Positions 1 to 6,801 of a DNA stretch of 8,745 nt are shown here, in pieces. Position 1 is the stretch's first letter. Each line of letters opens with the position of its first letter. The DNA comes from an uncultured Mailhella sp. (GTDB lineage Bacteria > Desulfobacterota > Desulfovibrionia > Desulfovibrionales > Desulfovibrionaceae), in assembly GCF_905187505.1 (NCBI RefSeq), contig NZ_CAJJIC010000099.1, forward strand, positions 1 through 8,745, written 5' to 3'. Made by a program: the position numbers and the translations under genes. The notes beneath the pieces are model-generated. The model was not told the origin of the DNA and ran no database searches. It was given only the letters and a program-made list of their open reading frames with translations.

Positions 1-188
1 TTTCCGAAAAAACGGAACGGCAAAGCTCCTGCGGTCTCTGCCAGACGCCGCACCCGCACACGGTCATGTCTCCCGCCTGCCGCAGCCCGCTCCTGACACT
101 CATGGCGTTCCTGCCGGCAACGTTTTCTCCCGGGCACCGCCCGCGGCGTCGCCGGAATGCTGCGCAACGCACGCGTTCCATGAAGAAA
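1..188. other. Left-edge region without a convincing gene
   Basis: No frame here has clear coding character. The best candidate is a minus-strand reading frame starting with ATG at 103-101 and open to the edge. It gives 34 residues beginning MSVRSGLRQAGDMTVCGCGV, with a weak AGGA about 5 bases before the start. I do not recognise the peptide, and it may simply be the downstream flank of galU. Plus-strand frames are open only because the region is GC-rich. A small hairpin (TTCCG, six A, CGGAA) lies at 2-17, with no T-run to make it a terminator. Confidence 0.3.
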
Positions 189-225
189 GGGGCGCGCACG
201 GCGGAAAAAATGCCGTGCGCGCCCC
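189..225 (-). terminator. Rho-independent terminator of galU
   Basis: A perfect 14-bp stem (189-202 pairing with 212-225, arm GGGGCGCGCACGGC) encloses a 9-base loop. It starts 22 bases after the galU stop codon. Read on the minus strand, the stem is followed by TTTCTTC, a short interrupted T-tract. Position, stem strength and the T-rich tail on the galU side support a terminator for leftward transcription. On the plus strand the stem is followed by TGATGTC, so it is probably not bidirectional. Confidence 0.85.
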
Positions 226-247
226 TGATGTCATGCCTGAAGCAGAA

Positions 248-1114
248 CTACTGTTCGAGGAGCTTCTTCAGTGCGGCACGCAGAGGTTCCTGCAGCTTCT
301 TGTCCTGAAGGCCGAAGTAGATTCCCGCAGTCAGATAGTCGACCCAGTCGCCGGCATCAAAGCGGCGTCCCTTCATCTTCACGGCGAGCATGCCCTTGTC
401 CTTCATGTAGTTGGCAAGCGCGTCGGTAAGCTGGATCTCCCCGCCCTTGCCGGGCTTGACCTGAGCGATGTAATCAAAAATTTCACGGGGAAGCACATAG
501 CGGCCCACGATGGCGAGACGGGAATTCATGGAACCGACGGCGGGCTTTTCCACCATGTCGGTAATGCGGTATATGCCCTCCTCCACTTCTTCACCGGCCA
601 CCATGCCGTACTTGTCAATCTTGTCGGCAGGCACTTCCATCACGCCGATGGTGGGCATGTTGTACTTTTCCGCCGCCTGCACGAGCTGCACGAGTCCGGC
701 GTTGTCCCCAACCATGAAATCATCGCCCACCATGACGGCGAAATAGTCTTCCTGCACCATGTATCTGGCACAGCCGACGGCATGACCAAGGCCCAGCTGC
801 TGCTTCTGGCGGACGGCCATGACGTCCACCATGCTGGCGGCTTCCTGAACGGCCTTGAGCTGCTCGATCTTGCCGGCCTCGGCCAGAAGCTCCTCCAGCT
901 CGATGTTGCGGTCAAAATGATCTTCCACCACAGACTTATGACGATTCGTCACAAAAATGACTTCCTGCACGCCTGCACGCACGGCCTCTTCCACAACGTA
1001 CTGGATGACCGGCTTGTTATAGATGGGCAGCATTTCCTTGGGAATGTTCTTGCTGGCAGGAAGAGAACGTGTACCCCATCCGGCGACAGGAAGAACGACC
1101 TTGCTTACTTTCAT
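248..1114 (-). CDS. galU: UTP-glucose-1-phosphate uridylyltransferase
   Basis: This cytoplasmic nucleotidyltransferase makes UDP-glucose and pyrophosphate from UTP and glucose-1-phosphate, supplying lipopolysaccharide and other glycan synthesis. The 288 residues match the usual GalU length of about 290-300. The N-terminal nucleotide-binding signature PVAGWGTR lies at 9-16, followed by KEMLP at 26-30. Then come QQLGLGHAV (105-113), the VGDD metal-binding stretch (129-132), EKP (189-191), GGEIQLTDA (224-232) and FDAGDW (252-257). The W of GWGTR replaces the L common in enterobacterial GalU. The ATG at 1114 was chosen because GAGG lies 6 bases upstream and the protein then begins right at the family N-terminus (MKVSKVVLPVAG). 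The frame is open 55 residues further, but that extension has no family similarity. The gene appears monocistronic: a terminator follows and a long non-coding leader precedes it. Related sugar nucleotidyltransferases such as RfbA are less likely given the GalU-specific motifs. Confidence 0.95.
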   Translation of the reverse strand: MKVSKVVLPVAGWGTRSLPASKNIPKEMLPIYNKPVIQYVVEEAVRAGVQEVIFVTNRHKSVVEDHFDRNIELEELLAEAGKIEQLKAVQEAASMVDVMAVRQKQQLGLGHAVGCARYMVQEDYFAVMVGDDFMVGDNAGLVQLVQAAEKYNMPTIGVMEVPADKIDKYGMVAGEEVEEGIYRITDMVEKPAVGSMNSRLAIVGRYVLPREIFDYIAQVKPGKGGEIQLTDALANYMKDKGMLAVKMKGRRFDAGDWVDYLTAGIYFGLQDKKLQEPLRAALKKLLEQ

Positions 1115-1530
1115 GACGACCTCACAGAACCTTGGAAAACTTTTGCGGCATCGGCCGCTTTCCAGAACAACGCGGAATGCTCCGCTCAAGAACTCGCGCG
1201 GCATACGCTGTCGCGCAAGCAAACCACGATGAAAGTCATTTTTGTCACATGATGCGTCTTCCGCTGCATTATCAGCCACATACGCAAACCATGCCTTCTT
1301 TTGTCTTCAATTTACACTTTTTTTCCGCTTACGTCCATATGTTCATGCAATTGTAAAAAGAATGAAACAAAAAAAACATTGCCTTCCCTCGGAATTCATG
1401 TCTGAAACTGAGAGTATGACGTGAAGCGTTGTTTTCTTTTTCAGCGTTCCAAAACGGTTCATCATAACGCCTGCCTTCCTGCATCATCATCAAAATGAAC
1501 CTTCCGCATCCATGCTTCTGCTGCCGGACA
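1115..1530. other. Intergenic region between galU and the NifX-like gene
   Basis: About 415 bases separate the galU start from the terminator of the next minus-strand gene. The part at 1280-1450 is much richer in A and T than the flanking genes, with T-runs (near 1318-1324) and an A-run (1371-1378), as expected of a promoter region. On the minus strand a GATAAT hexamer (1268-1273) could be a -10 for galU, but I see no matching -35, so I assign no promoter. A 53-codon minus-strand frame runs from ATG at 1490 to TAA at 1329, with GGAAGG 9 bases upstream. Its AT-rich codon use differs from the neighbours, so I do not call it a gene. A 7-bp inverted repeat, GGTTCAT (1456-1462) and ATGAACC (1495-1501), lies beside that start. 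Confidence 0.5.
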
Positions 1531-1570
1531 TAAAGAAAGACCCCGAAGAAGCGTGCGCTTCTCCGAGGTC
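1531..1570 (-). terminator. Probable terminator of the NifX-like gene
   Basis: The 14-base arms 1539-1552 and 1557-1570 pair with one G-U wobble and one mismatch around a 4-base loop. Read on the minus strand, the stem is followed by TTTCTTTA. The stem begins about 45 bases after the stop codon of the NifX-like gene. The T-rich tail lies only on the minus-strand side, which fits termination of leftward transcripts. Confidence 0.7.
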
Positions 1571-1614
1571 TTGTTCGGAAAAAAACAAATTTGCGACATC
1601 ACCGTCGCCCACAG

Positions 1615-2007
1615 TCAGGCATGGTGGCCGCATCCGCCCCTGCACAGATTGCCGGAACCGAATTCCTGCAGTCTTCCGTCAATGTAGGCCTGCAGCACAT
1701 CCTTCACGCTCGAATATCCGGAGGCGTAAAAAACCCGCATTCCCATCTGATGCATGGCATTGAGCGGTCCCATGCCCATGCCTCCGGCAATGAGAACGCC
1801 GACTCCCTTGTCCGAGAGCGACTGCACGGGCACGATGCAGCCGCCCTGCTCATGCCCTTCGTTGTACTCGACGCTCACGTCAAGAATGCGCCCGTCCTGA
1901 ATGCGGGCCACGGTATAGGCGTCACAATGACCGAAATGAGCGCTGGGGACGGCATCAAGACCGGCGGGAGCGTTGGAGGGAACGGCAACAAGGATGGCTT
2001 CGGACAT
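1615..2007 (-). CDS. NifX/NifB-family iron-molybdenum cluster-binding protein
   Basis: This is a 130-residue single-domain protein of the dinitrogenase iron-molybdenum cofactor family (NifX, NafY, the NifB C-terminus, and small archaeal and sulfate-reducer homologues). The nitrogenase members bind and carry Fe-S or FeMo-co precursors; the role of free-standing versions in non-fixing anaerobes is mostly unknown. Recognisable parts are HFGHC at 24-28, HEQGGC at 52-57, the glycine turn GGMGMGP at 75-81, and a Cys/His tail CRGGCGHH at 122-129 that could hold a metal or cluster. The ATG at 2007 was chosen over the ATG at 2058 because AAGGAG lies 7 bases upstream and the family fold starts at once (MSEAILVAVP). 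No nif gene is visible nearby, so a nitrogenase role is not supported. It follows the metal ATPase on the same strand after 306 bases, and co-transcription is possible but not evident. The family call is firm; the function is not. Confidence 0.88.
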   Translation of the reverse strand: MSEAILVAVPSNAPAGLDAVPSAHFGHCDAYTVARIQDGRILDVSVEYNEGHEQGGCIVPVQSLSDKGVGVLIAGGMGMGPLNAMHQMGMRVFYASGYSSVKDVLQAYIDGRLQEFGSGNLCRGGCGHHA

Positions 2008-2313
2008 GATGAAACTCCTTTTGAATGACCTCCGGCAGACCTGCGGAACGGAAAACATGCCGAATGCATCCCCGCTTTCCGGAATATCCGCACCATGTTC
2101 TCCGACCCCGGGCTTTGTCTGCGGAACGGCCCTTAATTCTGCTCACCCAAGCAAATACTACTTTCCACGGGCCGCATCAAGAGGACGCGCCATTTTCCGC
2201 ATCCGCCTGCGTTGCTGCGGCACGTCGGCCGAAATGCCCCGCAGGCCTTTGACGCCCTTCTGCACGGCCCGCGGAGCATGAATTTCTCAGGAAACAGCAA
2301 AGCTGCTCCAGGT
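2008..2313. other. Intergenic region between the metal ATPase and NifX-like genes
   Basis: These 306 bases hold no credible gene. Close behind the ATPase stop, on the minus strand, is a small stem (AGCAG/CTGTT) followed by TCC, at most a weak terminator. Further on, 2215-2222 (CTGCGGCA) pairs with 2235-2244 (TGCCCCGCAG), leaving a two-base bulge, but no T-run follows. An AT-richer patch at 2130-2165 carries the candidate promoter listed separately. The ribosome binding site of the NifX-like gene lies at the left end (AAGGAG on the minus strand, about 2015-2020). Confidence 0.5.
2152..2180 (-). promoter_or_regulatory. Candidate promoter for the NifX-like gene
   Basis: On the minus strand TTGATG (2175-2180) and TATTTG (2152-2157) are separated by 17 bases. 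They match the sigma-70 hexamers at 4 of 6 and 3 of 6 positions. They sit in the most AT-rich patch of the gap, about 145 bases before the start codon. The match is modest, and the gene could instead be transcribed from the ATPase promoter. Confidence 0.25.
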
Positions 2314-4689
2314 TCAGGCCTTCGTCCCTGCTGCCCTCAGACCATTGGCCACCACGATGAGTGCCGTACCCACATCGGCGAACACGGCCATCCACATGGT
2401 GGCGTTGCCGGTAAAGGCCAGCAGGAAGAACAGAGCCTTCACGCCGAGGGCCAGAGCGATGTTCTGCACGAGAATGGCATACGTCGCCCGGGAAAGCCGG
2501 ATGAATCTCGGAATCTTGCGAAGGTCGTCATCCATGAGGGCCACGTCCGCGGTCTCCATGGCGGTGTCGGTTCCGCTGCCTGCCATGGCAAAGCCTATGT
2601 CCGCCCTGGCGAGAGCCGGAGCATCGTTGATGCCGTCGCCGGCCATGCCCACAGTGCCCCACTGCTTCGACAGCGCCTCCACGGCATCCAGCTTGTCCTC
2701 GGGCAGAAGATTGCCGCGAAATTCGTCCACTCCTGCCTGTGCGGCAATGACTCCCGCCACCTTTTCATTGTCGCCTGTAAGCATGACCGTATGCACGCCC
2801 AGCTCTGCCAGTTCGCGAACGGCCTCCCGGCTGCTCTCGCGAATGGTGTCGGCCACGGCGAACACCGCGCGAACGTTCTTCTCATCCGCCAGAGCCACCA
2901 CCGTTCTGCCCTGCGCCTCAAATCCGGCAGCGCATCTCTCAAGCTCATCGGAGGAGAGACCCGCCAGCCTCATCATTCTGAGGCTGCCGAGGCTGAAGCG
3001 CTCGCCGTTCATGATGCCGCGCACGCCCTGTCCGACCACAGCCTCAAACTCGTCCACGTTCACAAGGCTCACGCCGTCCTCTCCTGCCCTTTCAGCCACG
3101 GCAAGGGATACCGGATGGTCCGAACGGGCGGCGAGACTGGCGGCGAGCCGCAGATCCTCCCGCACGTCATGACCGTCCATGGCTTCCATGTCCGTCAGCT
3201 TCGGCTTGCCGCAGGTAAGCGTGCCCGTCTTGTCGAGCGCGAGACAGCGCAGCAGACGCCCCTGTTCCAGAAACATTCCGCCCTTGACGAGTATGCCGCT
3301 TCTTGTAGCGGCCGCCATGCCGCTGACGATGCTTACGGGGGTGGATATCACCAGCGCGCAGGGGCAGCCGATGACGAGCAGCACGAGTCCGGTATACACG
3401 GAATCCATCCATTCCCGTCCCATGAACAGCGGCGGAATCACGGCCGTGAGCAGCGCGAGCAGGAATACCGCGGGCGTGTACCATCTGGCAAAGCTGTCCA
3501 CAAGGCGCTGCATGGGAGCACGACGCCCCTGTGCGTCCTCCACGGCGTGGATGATGCGCGAAAGCGTGGTGTTTGAAGCCGTGGCCGTCACTTCAAATTC
3601 AAGCGATCCCGACGTGTTGATGGTACCGGCGAACACGGCATCTCCCTCGCCCTTCTCCACGGGAATGCTCTCACCCGTGATGGGTGCCTGATTCACGGCG
3701 GAGTGACCGGAAAGGACCACGCCGTCCAGCGCTATCCTTTCACCGGGCCTGACCCTCACGCGGCTGCCGACGCTCACCTGACGAATGTCAGCCTCTGCCC
3801 ACGAACCGTCGGCCTGAAGCACCGTCGCCCTTTCGGGAGAAAGTGCGAGCAGCTTGCTTATGGCATTGCGGGCCCTGTCGAGGGCGCGCGCCTCAAGGGC
3901 TTCGGAAACGTTGAACAGCACCATGACCATGGCCGCTTCCGGGTACTGACCGATGATCACGGCGCCGGTCACGGCCACGGACATGAGCGCGTTGATGTTG
4001 AGATTGAAATTGGAAACGGCCAGCCACCCCTTGCGGTAGGTGCCGAGCCCGCCGAGCAGTATGGCCGCCACCGCAAAAAGAAGCGGCAGTGACGCCACCA
4101 GGGAAAAACCTTCGGACGGACGGGAAAGCACGCCCCATTCCAGAGCAAACTCCACGCCTTCGGAAAGCGCCGCAAAAAGACCAGCCAGCGCAAGCCTCTT
4201 CCAGGGAATGCGGGGAGACTCCACCCTGCGGGGCGTCGCCTCCCGACCGGCGACCACCGGTTCCGGAATCATGTCTATGGAAGCGAGGGCCTCCTCGATG
4301 GGCCTGGTGGACGGCAGCTCGTGCCGCACGGTCAGAACACGCTGCATGAGGTTGAACTCAAGCCCGGTGATGCCTTCTACCGAGGCGAGTCTCTTGCGGA
4401 TGAGAGCCTCCTCCATGGGGCAGTCCATGTTCTTGATGAGATACACGGCCGTCGTGTCCGAGGCGAGATCCGCCAGAGCTCCGTCCACGGGCTGCGGCGC
4501 TTCGTGCTCATGACCGCAGCAGCAGCCGCAATGATGATCGTGACCGGATGCGTCGTGATGATGTTCATGACCTTCATGGCCGTGTTGATGCTCCGCCTCG
4601 TGCATTTCAGGGGAGTAGACCTTCAGAGCAAAATCGGCGCAGGCACAGCCGGCCTGACCGGATGAGGAACATATATTGTTGCCTTTCAT
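2314..4689 (-). CDS. cadA: P1B-2 type heavy-metal (Zn/Cd/Pb) exporting ATPase
   Basis: This inner-membrane P-type ATPase of 791 residues uses ATP to pump divalent soft metals (Zn2+, Cd2+, Pb2+) out of the cytoplasm. The N-terminus (7-63) is a His/Cys-rich tail with a GHEHEA-type end and a CGCCC cluster at 54-58. A heavy-metal-associated domain follows (about 80-140) in which the usual CxxC is replaced by MDCPMEE, leaving one Cys at 90. The actuator motif TGES is at 338-341. The membrane metal site CPC is at 442-444, the phosphorylation site DKTGT at 486-490 (Asp486), the nucleotide-binding HP at 525-526, TGD at 638-640 and the hinge GDGINDAP at 684-691. Lys751 and Asp772 in the last membrane helices, together with CPC, are the combination that defines the Zn/Cd/Pb subgroup rather than copper pumps. 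The start at 4689 has AAGGAG 7 bases upstream. It is divergent from a CadR/PbrR-type regulator gene and sits behind a MerR-type promoter, so metal-induced export is strongly implied. The exact preferred metal (cadA versus zntA or pbrA) cannot be read from the sequence. Confidence 0.95.
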   Translation of the reverse strand: MKGNNICSSSGQAGCACADFALKVYSPEMHEAEHQHGHEGHEHHHDASGHDHHCGCCCGHEHEAPQPVDGALADLASDTTAVYLIKNMDCPMEEALIRKRLASVEGITGLEFNLMQRVLTVRHELPSTRPIEEALASIDMIPEPVVAGREATPRRVESPRIPWKRLALAGLFAALSEGVEFALEWGVLSRPSEGFSLVASLPLLFAVAAILLGGLGTYRKGWLAVSNFNLNINALMSVAVTGAVIIGQYPEAAMVMVLFNVSEALEARALDRARNAISKLLALSPERATVLQADGSWAEADIRQVSVGSRVRVRPGERIALDGVVLSGHSAVNQAPITGESIPVEKGEGDAVFAGTINTSGSLEFEVTATASNTTLSRIIHAVEDAQGRRAPMQRLVDSFARWYTPAVFLLALLTAVIPPLFMGREWMDSVYTGLVLLVIGCPCALVISTPVSIVSGMAAATRSGILVKGGMFLEQGRLLRCLALDKTGTLTCGKPKLTDMEAMDGHDVREDLRLAASLAARSDHPVSLAVAERAGEDGVSLVNVDEFEAVVGQGVRGIMNGERFSLGSLRMMRLAGLSSDELERCAAGFEAQGRTVVALADEKNVRAVFAVADTIRESSREAVRELAELGVHTVMLTGDNEKVAGVIAAQAGVDEFRGNLLPEDKLDAVEALSKQWGTVGMAGDGINDAPALARADIGFAMAGSGTDTAMETADVALMDDDLRKIPRFIRLSRATYAILVQNIALALGVKALFFLLAFTGNATMWMAVFADVGTALIVVANGLRAAGTKA

Positions 4690-4712
4690 GTTGTTTCTCC
4701 TTGCTGAAAATC

Positions 4713-4743
4713 AACGTAGTGTCTATAGTAGCTATAGAGTCAA
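4713..4743 (-). promoter_or_regulatory. MerR-type promoter and operator of the metal ATPase
   Basis: Read on the minus strand, the -35 is TTGACT (4738-4743) and the -10 is TACGTT (4713-4718). They are 19 bases apart, the overlong spacing that MerR-family activators correct by twisting DNA. The spacer contains a 7-bp dyad, TCTATAG then CTATAGA with three bases between (4722-4738). This resembles the known pbrA and cadA promoters, which also begin TTGACTCTATAG. An A/T tract (4753-4763) just upstream may act as an UP element. The predicted RNA start near 4706 leaves a leader of under 20 bases that holds the ribosome binding site. Confidence 0.85.
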
Positions 4744-4836
4744 GCGTTTCCGAAAAAATTTTTGAAAATCTTTGTCACAGGAGCATTTAAAAAAGAAAAC
4801 ATCCTGTATTTTCAACAAATAACCCAAAAACAGCAT

Positions 4837-4864
4837 TTGACTCACGCGCTGTCGGACCTACCAT
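4837..4864 (+). promoter_or_regulatory. Candidate promoter of the MerR-family regulator gene
   Basis: TTGACT (4837-4842) and TACCAT (4859-4864) are 16 bases apart, with the expected RNA start about 26 bases before the regulator's ATG. The -35 plus the next base (TTGACTC) is identical to that of the opposing ATPase promoter. No CTATAG dyad is present here, so this promoter is probably constitutive or only weakly autoregulated. Confidence 0.5.
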
Positions 4865-4897
4865 CGCCACTCGGCACCCTCGACAAGGAGTATCCTC

Positions 4898-5380
4898 ATG
4901 CCTCTGAAAATTGGAGAACTGGCCAGACTTTCCGGCTGTCAGGTCGTCACCATACGCTACTATGAAAAGGAAGGGCTGCTTCCCCAGCCCGAACGAACGA
5001 GCGCCAACTATCGTCTTTATGACGAGAGCGACGTCGAAAGGCTCCACTTCATCCGCCGCTGCCGCCTTCACGGCATGAATCTGGCCGAGATACGAAGCCT
5101 TCTCGCCTTCAAGGATCATCCCACGGTCAGCTGTGCGTGGATCAACGATCTGGTGGACAGACACATTGCCGACGTGGAGCGGCAGATAGCCTCGCTCCAG
5201 CATCTCAAGACACACCTGGAGGCGCTGCGGCACACCTGCGCGGGGGATCATGTGCAGAGTTGCGGCATCATAGATACGCTGGATCACGGTTCCCCCTGCG
5301 CCTGCTGCAACGAAGAGCACTGCCACCTGAACGATCTGACCTGTGAAGCGTCGAAACGGAAGGCGAAACAGAACGGCTGA
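4898..5380 (+). CDS. cadR: MerR-family Cd/Pb/Zn-responsive transcriptional regulator
   Basis: This 160-residue dimeric DNA-binding protein should repress, and on metal binding activate, the divergent export ATPase. The N-terminal winged helix (1-70) carries the family signature IGELARLSGCQVVTIRYYE followed by EGLLP and NYRLY. A dimerisation coiled coil follows (about 82-112). Cys14, Cys79 and Cys134 fall at the positions of the cysteines known to matter in PbrR. Cys79, Cys114 and Cys122 correspond to the three-cysteine metal site of the CadR/PbrR group. The C-terminus adds a dense cluster, CACC at 134-137, CH at 142-143 and Cys149, comparable to the second His/Cys site of CadR. The ATG has AAGGAG 7 bases upstream. 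CadR, PbrR and ZntR are close relatives; the Cys pattern favours CadR/PbrR over ZntR or CueR. The 212-base gap downstream holds only a weak 5-bp hairpin (5406-5420, followed by CCCTTCTCCC) as a possible terminator. Confidence 0.92.
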   Translation: MPLKIGELARLSGCQVVTIRYYEKEGLLPQPERTSANYRLYDESDVERLHFIRRCRLHGMNLAEIRSLLAFKDHPTVSCAWINDLVDRHIADVERQIASLQHLKTHLEALRHTCAGDHVQSCGIIDTLDHGSPCACCNEEHCHLNDLTCEASKRKAKQNG

Positions 5381-5592
5381 CAATTCCGCGTTTTCCCTCC
5401 CGCCCGACGCACCCGGCGTCCCCTTCTCCCCCGCTTGCACGCGCTGCCCGCTTGTCGTACCATTGCCCGGCCTGCAGCACTCTCCCGGCCTTTCCTTCCG
5501 TTCATGGGAAAATTCGGGGGCTTCTGCAGCGTTCAGGCAGTGCAGCCCTTGAAATTCCCTTGCAGACGCACTGCTTCAAAAGGAAGGAACAC

Positions 5593-6207
5593 ATGAGTTT
5601 TCTCAAAGCCAGCACCAGCTTCACGCGCTTTCGCATCCTTGACGACGTTCCCGCCGAACTGTGGGCCGCCATTCCCGAAAAGCTCCGTCAGTTCGCCTTC
5701 ATGGACATTGACGACATTGCCGAGGAGCGAGCCTTCGGCTGGACCAATTTCGATGACATGCTCGACACGGAATGGAAGTTGAGCCCGCCTGAAAAGGCCG
5801 ACTATCTGACCTTCTCCCTCCGCCTCGACACCCGCCGCATTCCTCCGGCCGTGCTGCGCAAGCATACGCGCATCGCCCTTCGCGAAGAAGAAGCCCGCAT
5901 CAAGGAACTCGGAAAGAAATTCATTCCCCGCGACCGCAAAAAGGAGATAGGCGAACAGGTGAAGCTGCGCCTCATGGGACGCTTTCTGCCCATTCCCGCG
6001 GAATTTCAGGTCATCTGGAACACCCGTACCGGACGCGTTTATTTTGCTTCCACGCAGACGAAGATGATCGAGCTGTTCCTTGAACTTTTCACCCGCAGCT
6101 TCGATCTGCGTCTGGAACAACTCGTTCCCTGTGCTCTGGCGCTCTCCATGCTCGGTGAACAGTGCGCCGACAAGCTCGACGCCGTGGAATCCACGCACTT
6201 CATTTAA
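5593..6207 (+). CDS. rdgC: RdgC-like recombination-associated protein, N-terminal part
   Basis: RdgC is a cytoplasmic DNA-binding protein that, in E. coli, forms a ring dimer on double-stranded DNA and restrains RecA. This 204-residue protein resembles the first two-thirds of that family (E. coli RdgC is about 303 residues). It has an N-terminal segment with FGW (48-50) and an IPPAVLRKH stretch (83-91). A basic helix with RDRKKEIGEQVKLRL (113-127) aligns with the '[21 protein letters not shown]' region of the E. coli protein. A strand plus STQTKMIELFLELF (153-166) matches the 'CASAKKAEDTL' region. Classical C-terminal RdgC sequence is missing. The start at 5593 is set by AAGGAAGG 5 bases upstream; the frame is open back to 5452 but without a ribosome site. 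It stops with TAA at 6205-6207, and the next gene continues in the same frame. I saw no clear promoter in the 212 bases before it. Confidence 0.75.
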   Translation: MSFLKASTSFTRFRILDDVPAELWAAIPEKLRQFAFMDIDDIAEERAFGWTNFDDMLDTEWKLSPPEKADYLTFSLRLDTRRIPPAVLRKHTRIALREEEARIKELGKKFIPRDRKKEIGEQVKLRLMGRFLPIPAEFQVIWNTRTGRVYFASTQTKMIELFLELFTRSFDLRLEQLVPCALALSMLGEQCADKLDAVESTHFI

Positions 6208-6222
6208 CAAAAGGCATCGAAC

Positions 6223-6792
6223 ATGGCAGACATCGGTTACATCGGAGAAAACACCGACCTCATTCTGGGACAGGAATTTCTTACCTGGCTGTGGTTCCGC
6301 AGCGAAACGGGCAACGTCTTCCGCATGGAATCGGCGGACCACGCCGGTGAACCCTTCACCGTTGCCATGGAGCAGCGCATTGTGGTTCGCGGAGGGGAAG
6401 GCGAAAATCAGGAAACCGCCACCGTCGTGGGATCCTTTTCTCCCCTGCGGGAAGCAAGACTCGGCCTGCTCACCGGCAAGCAGGTGGTGCGGGCTCTCGT
6501 GCGGCTGGAAAAGGACGGCATGGACTGGCAGGTGACCCTGAAGGCCGAAGACTTCAGCGTCAACTCCCTGCGCACGCCCCCCATAGCCAAGGAAGACGCT
6601 TCGGAAGATCCGGACGCTCTTTTCCTTGAAAAAATGTATCTTATCGATCAGGCGCTGGACATGCTTGATGAAATGTTCCGGCAATTCCTTGCGCTTCGCC
6701 TCGCTCCCGCCGCCTGGCAGAAGGAGGCCGCAGCCGTGGCCGAATGGATGCGGCACGACATCAGTCAGGGCGCCATGCAGCCCGGCGTCTGA
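6223..6792 (+). CDS. RdgC-associated protein, probable C-terminal partner
   Basis: The protein has 189 residues, no signal peptide and no membrane segment. It starts 15 bases after the RdgC-like gene in the same reading frame, with its own AAAAGG 9 bases before the ATG, so translational coupling is likely. A characteristic early motif EFLTWLWFRSE (18-28) leads into a beta-rich domain (about 30-115) containing a LLTGKQVVRALVRL stretch (82-95) and a DWQVTLKAEDF strand (101-111). A helical C-terminus follows (132-176) with LDMLDEMFRQFLALRL and W165. I believe related segments occur fused to RdgC-like sequence in other deltaproteobacteria; that is recollection and inference. The pair would then act as a two-subunit RdgC-like protein. 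The function itself is unknown. A perfect palindrome begins 9 bases after its stop. Confidence 0.8.
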   Translation: MADIGYIGENTDLILGQEFLTWLWFRSETGNVFRMESADHAGEPFTVAMEQRIVVRGGEGENQETATVVGSFSPLREARLGLLTGKQVVRALVRLEKDGMDWQVTLKAEDFSVNSLRTPPIAKEDASEDPDALFLEKMYLIDQALDMLDEMFRQFLALRLAPAAWQKEAAAVAEWMRHDISQGAMQPGV

Positions 6793-6801
6793 CGCCTTCT
6801 C

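Noticed and set aside
215..1252. Long plus-strand open frame opposite galU
   Set aside because: It is the complement of galU codons, rich in His and Leu as expected of a GC-rich antisense shadow, and has no recognisable domain.
1115..1279. N-terminal extension of galU to an ATG at 1279
   Set aside because: The 55 extra residues have no GalU similarity, and a good ribosome site sits directly before the ATG at 1114.
2151..2170. Sigma-54 promoter before the NifX-like gene
   Set aside because: A TGG...TTTGC arrangement is present on the minus strand, but GG and GC are 12 bases apart instead of the required 10.
2212..3576. 454-codon plus-strand frame opposite the metal ATPase
   Set aside because: The minus strand here encodes unmistakable P-type ATPase motifs; the antisense translation is low-complexity (His, Gly, Ala) with no family features.
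6205..6222. Programmed stop-codon readthrough joining the two RdgC-related genes
   Set aside because: TAA is the least leaky stop, and the second gene has its own Shine-Dalgarno and ATG; separate translation is the simpler reading.
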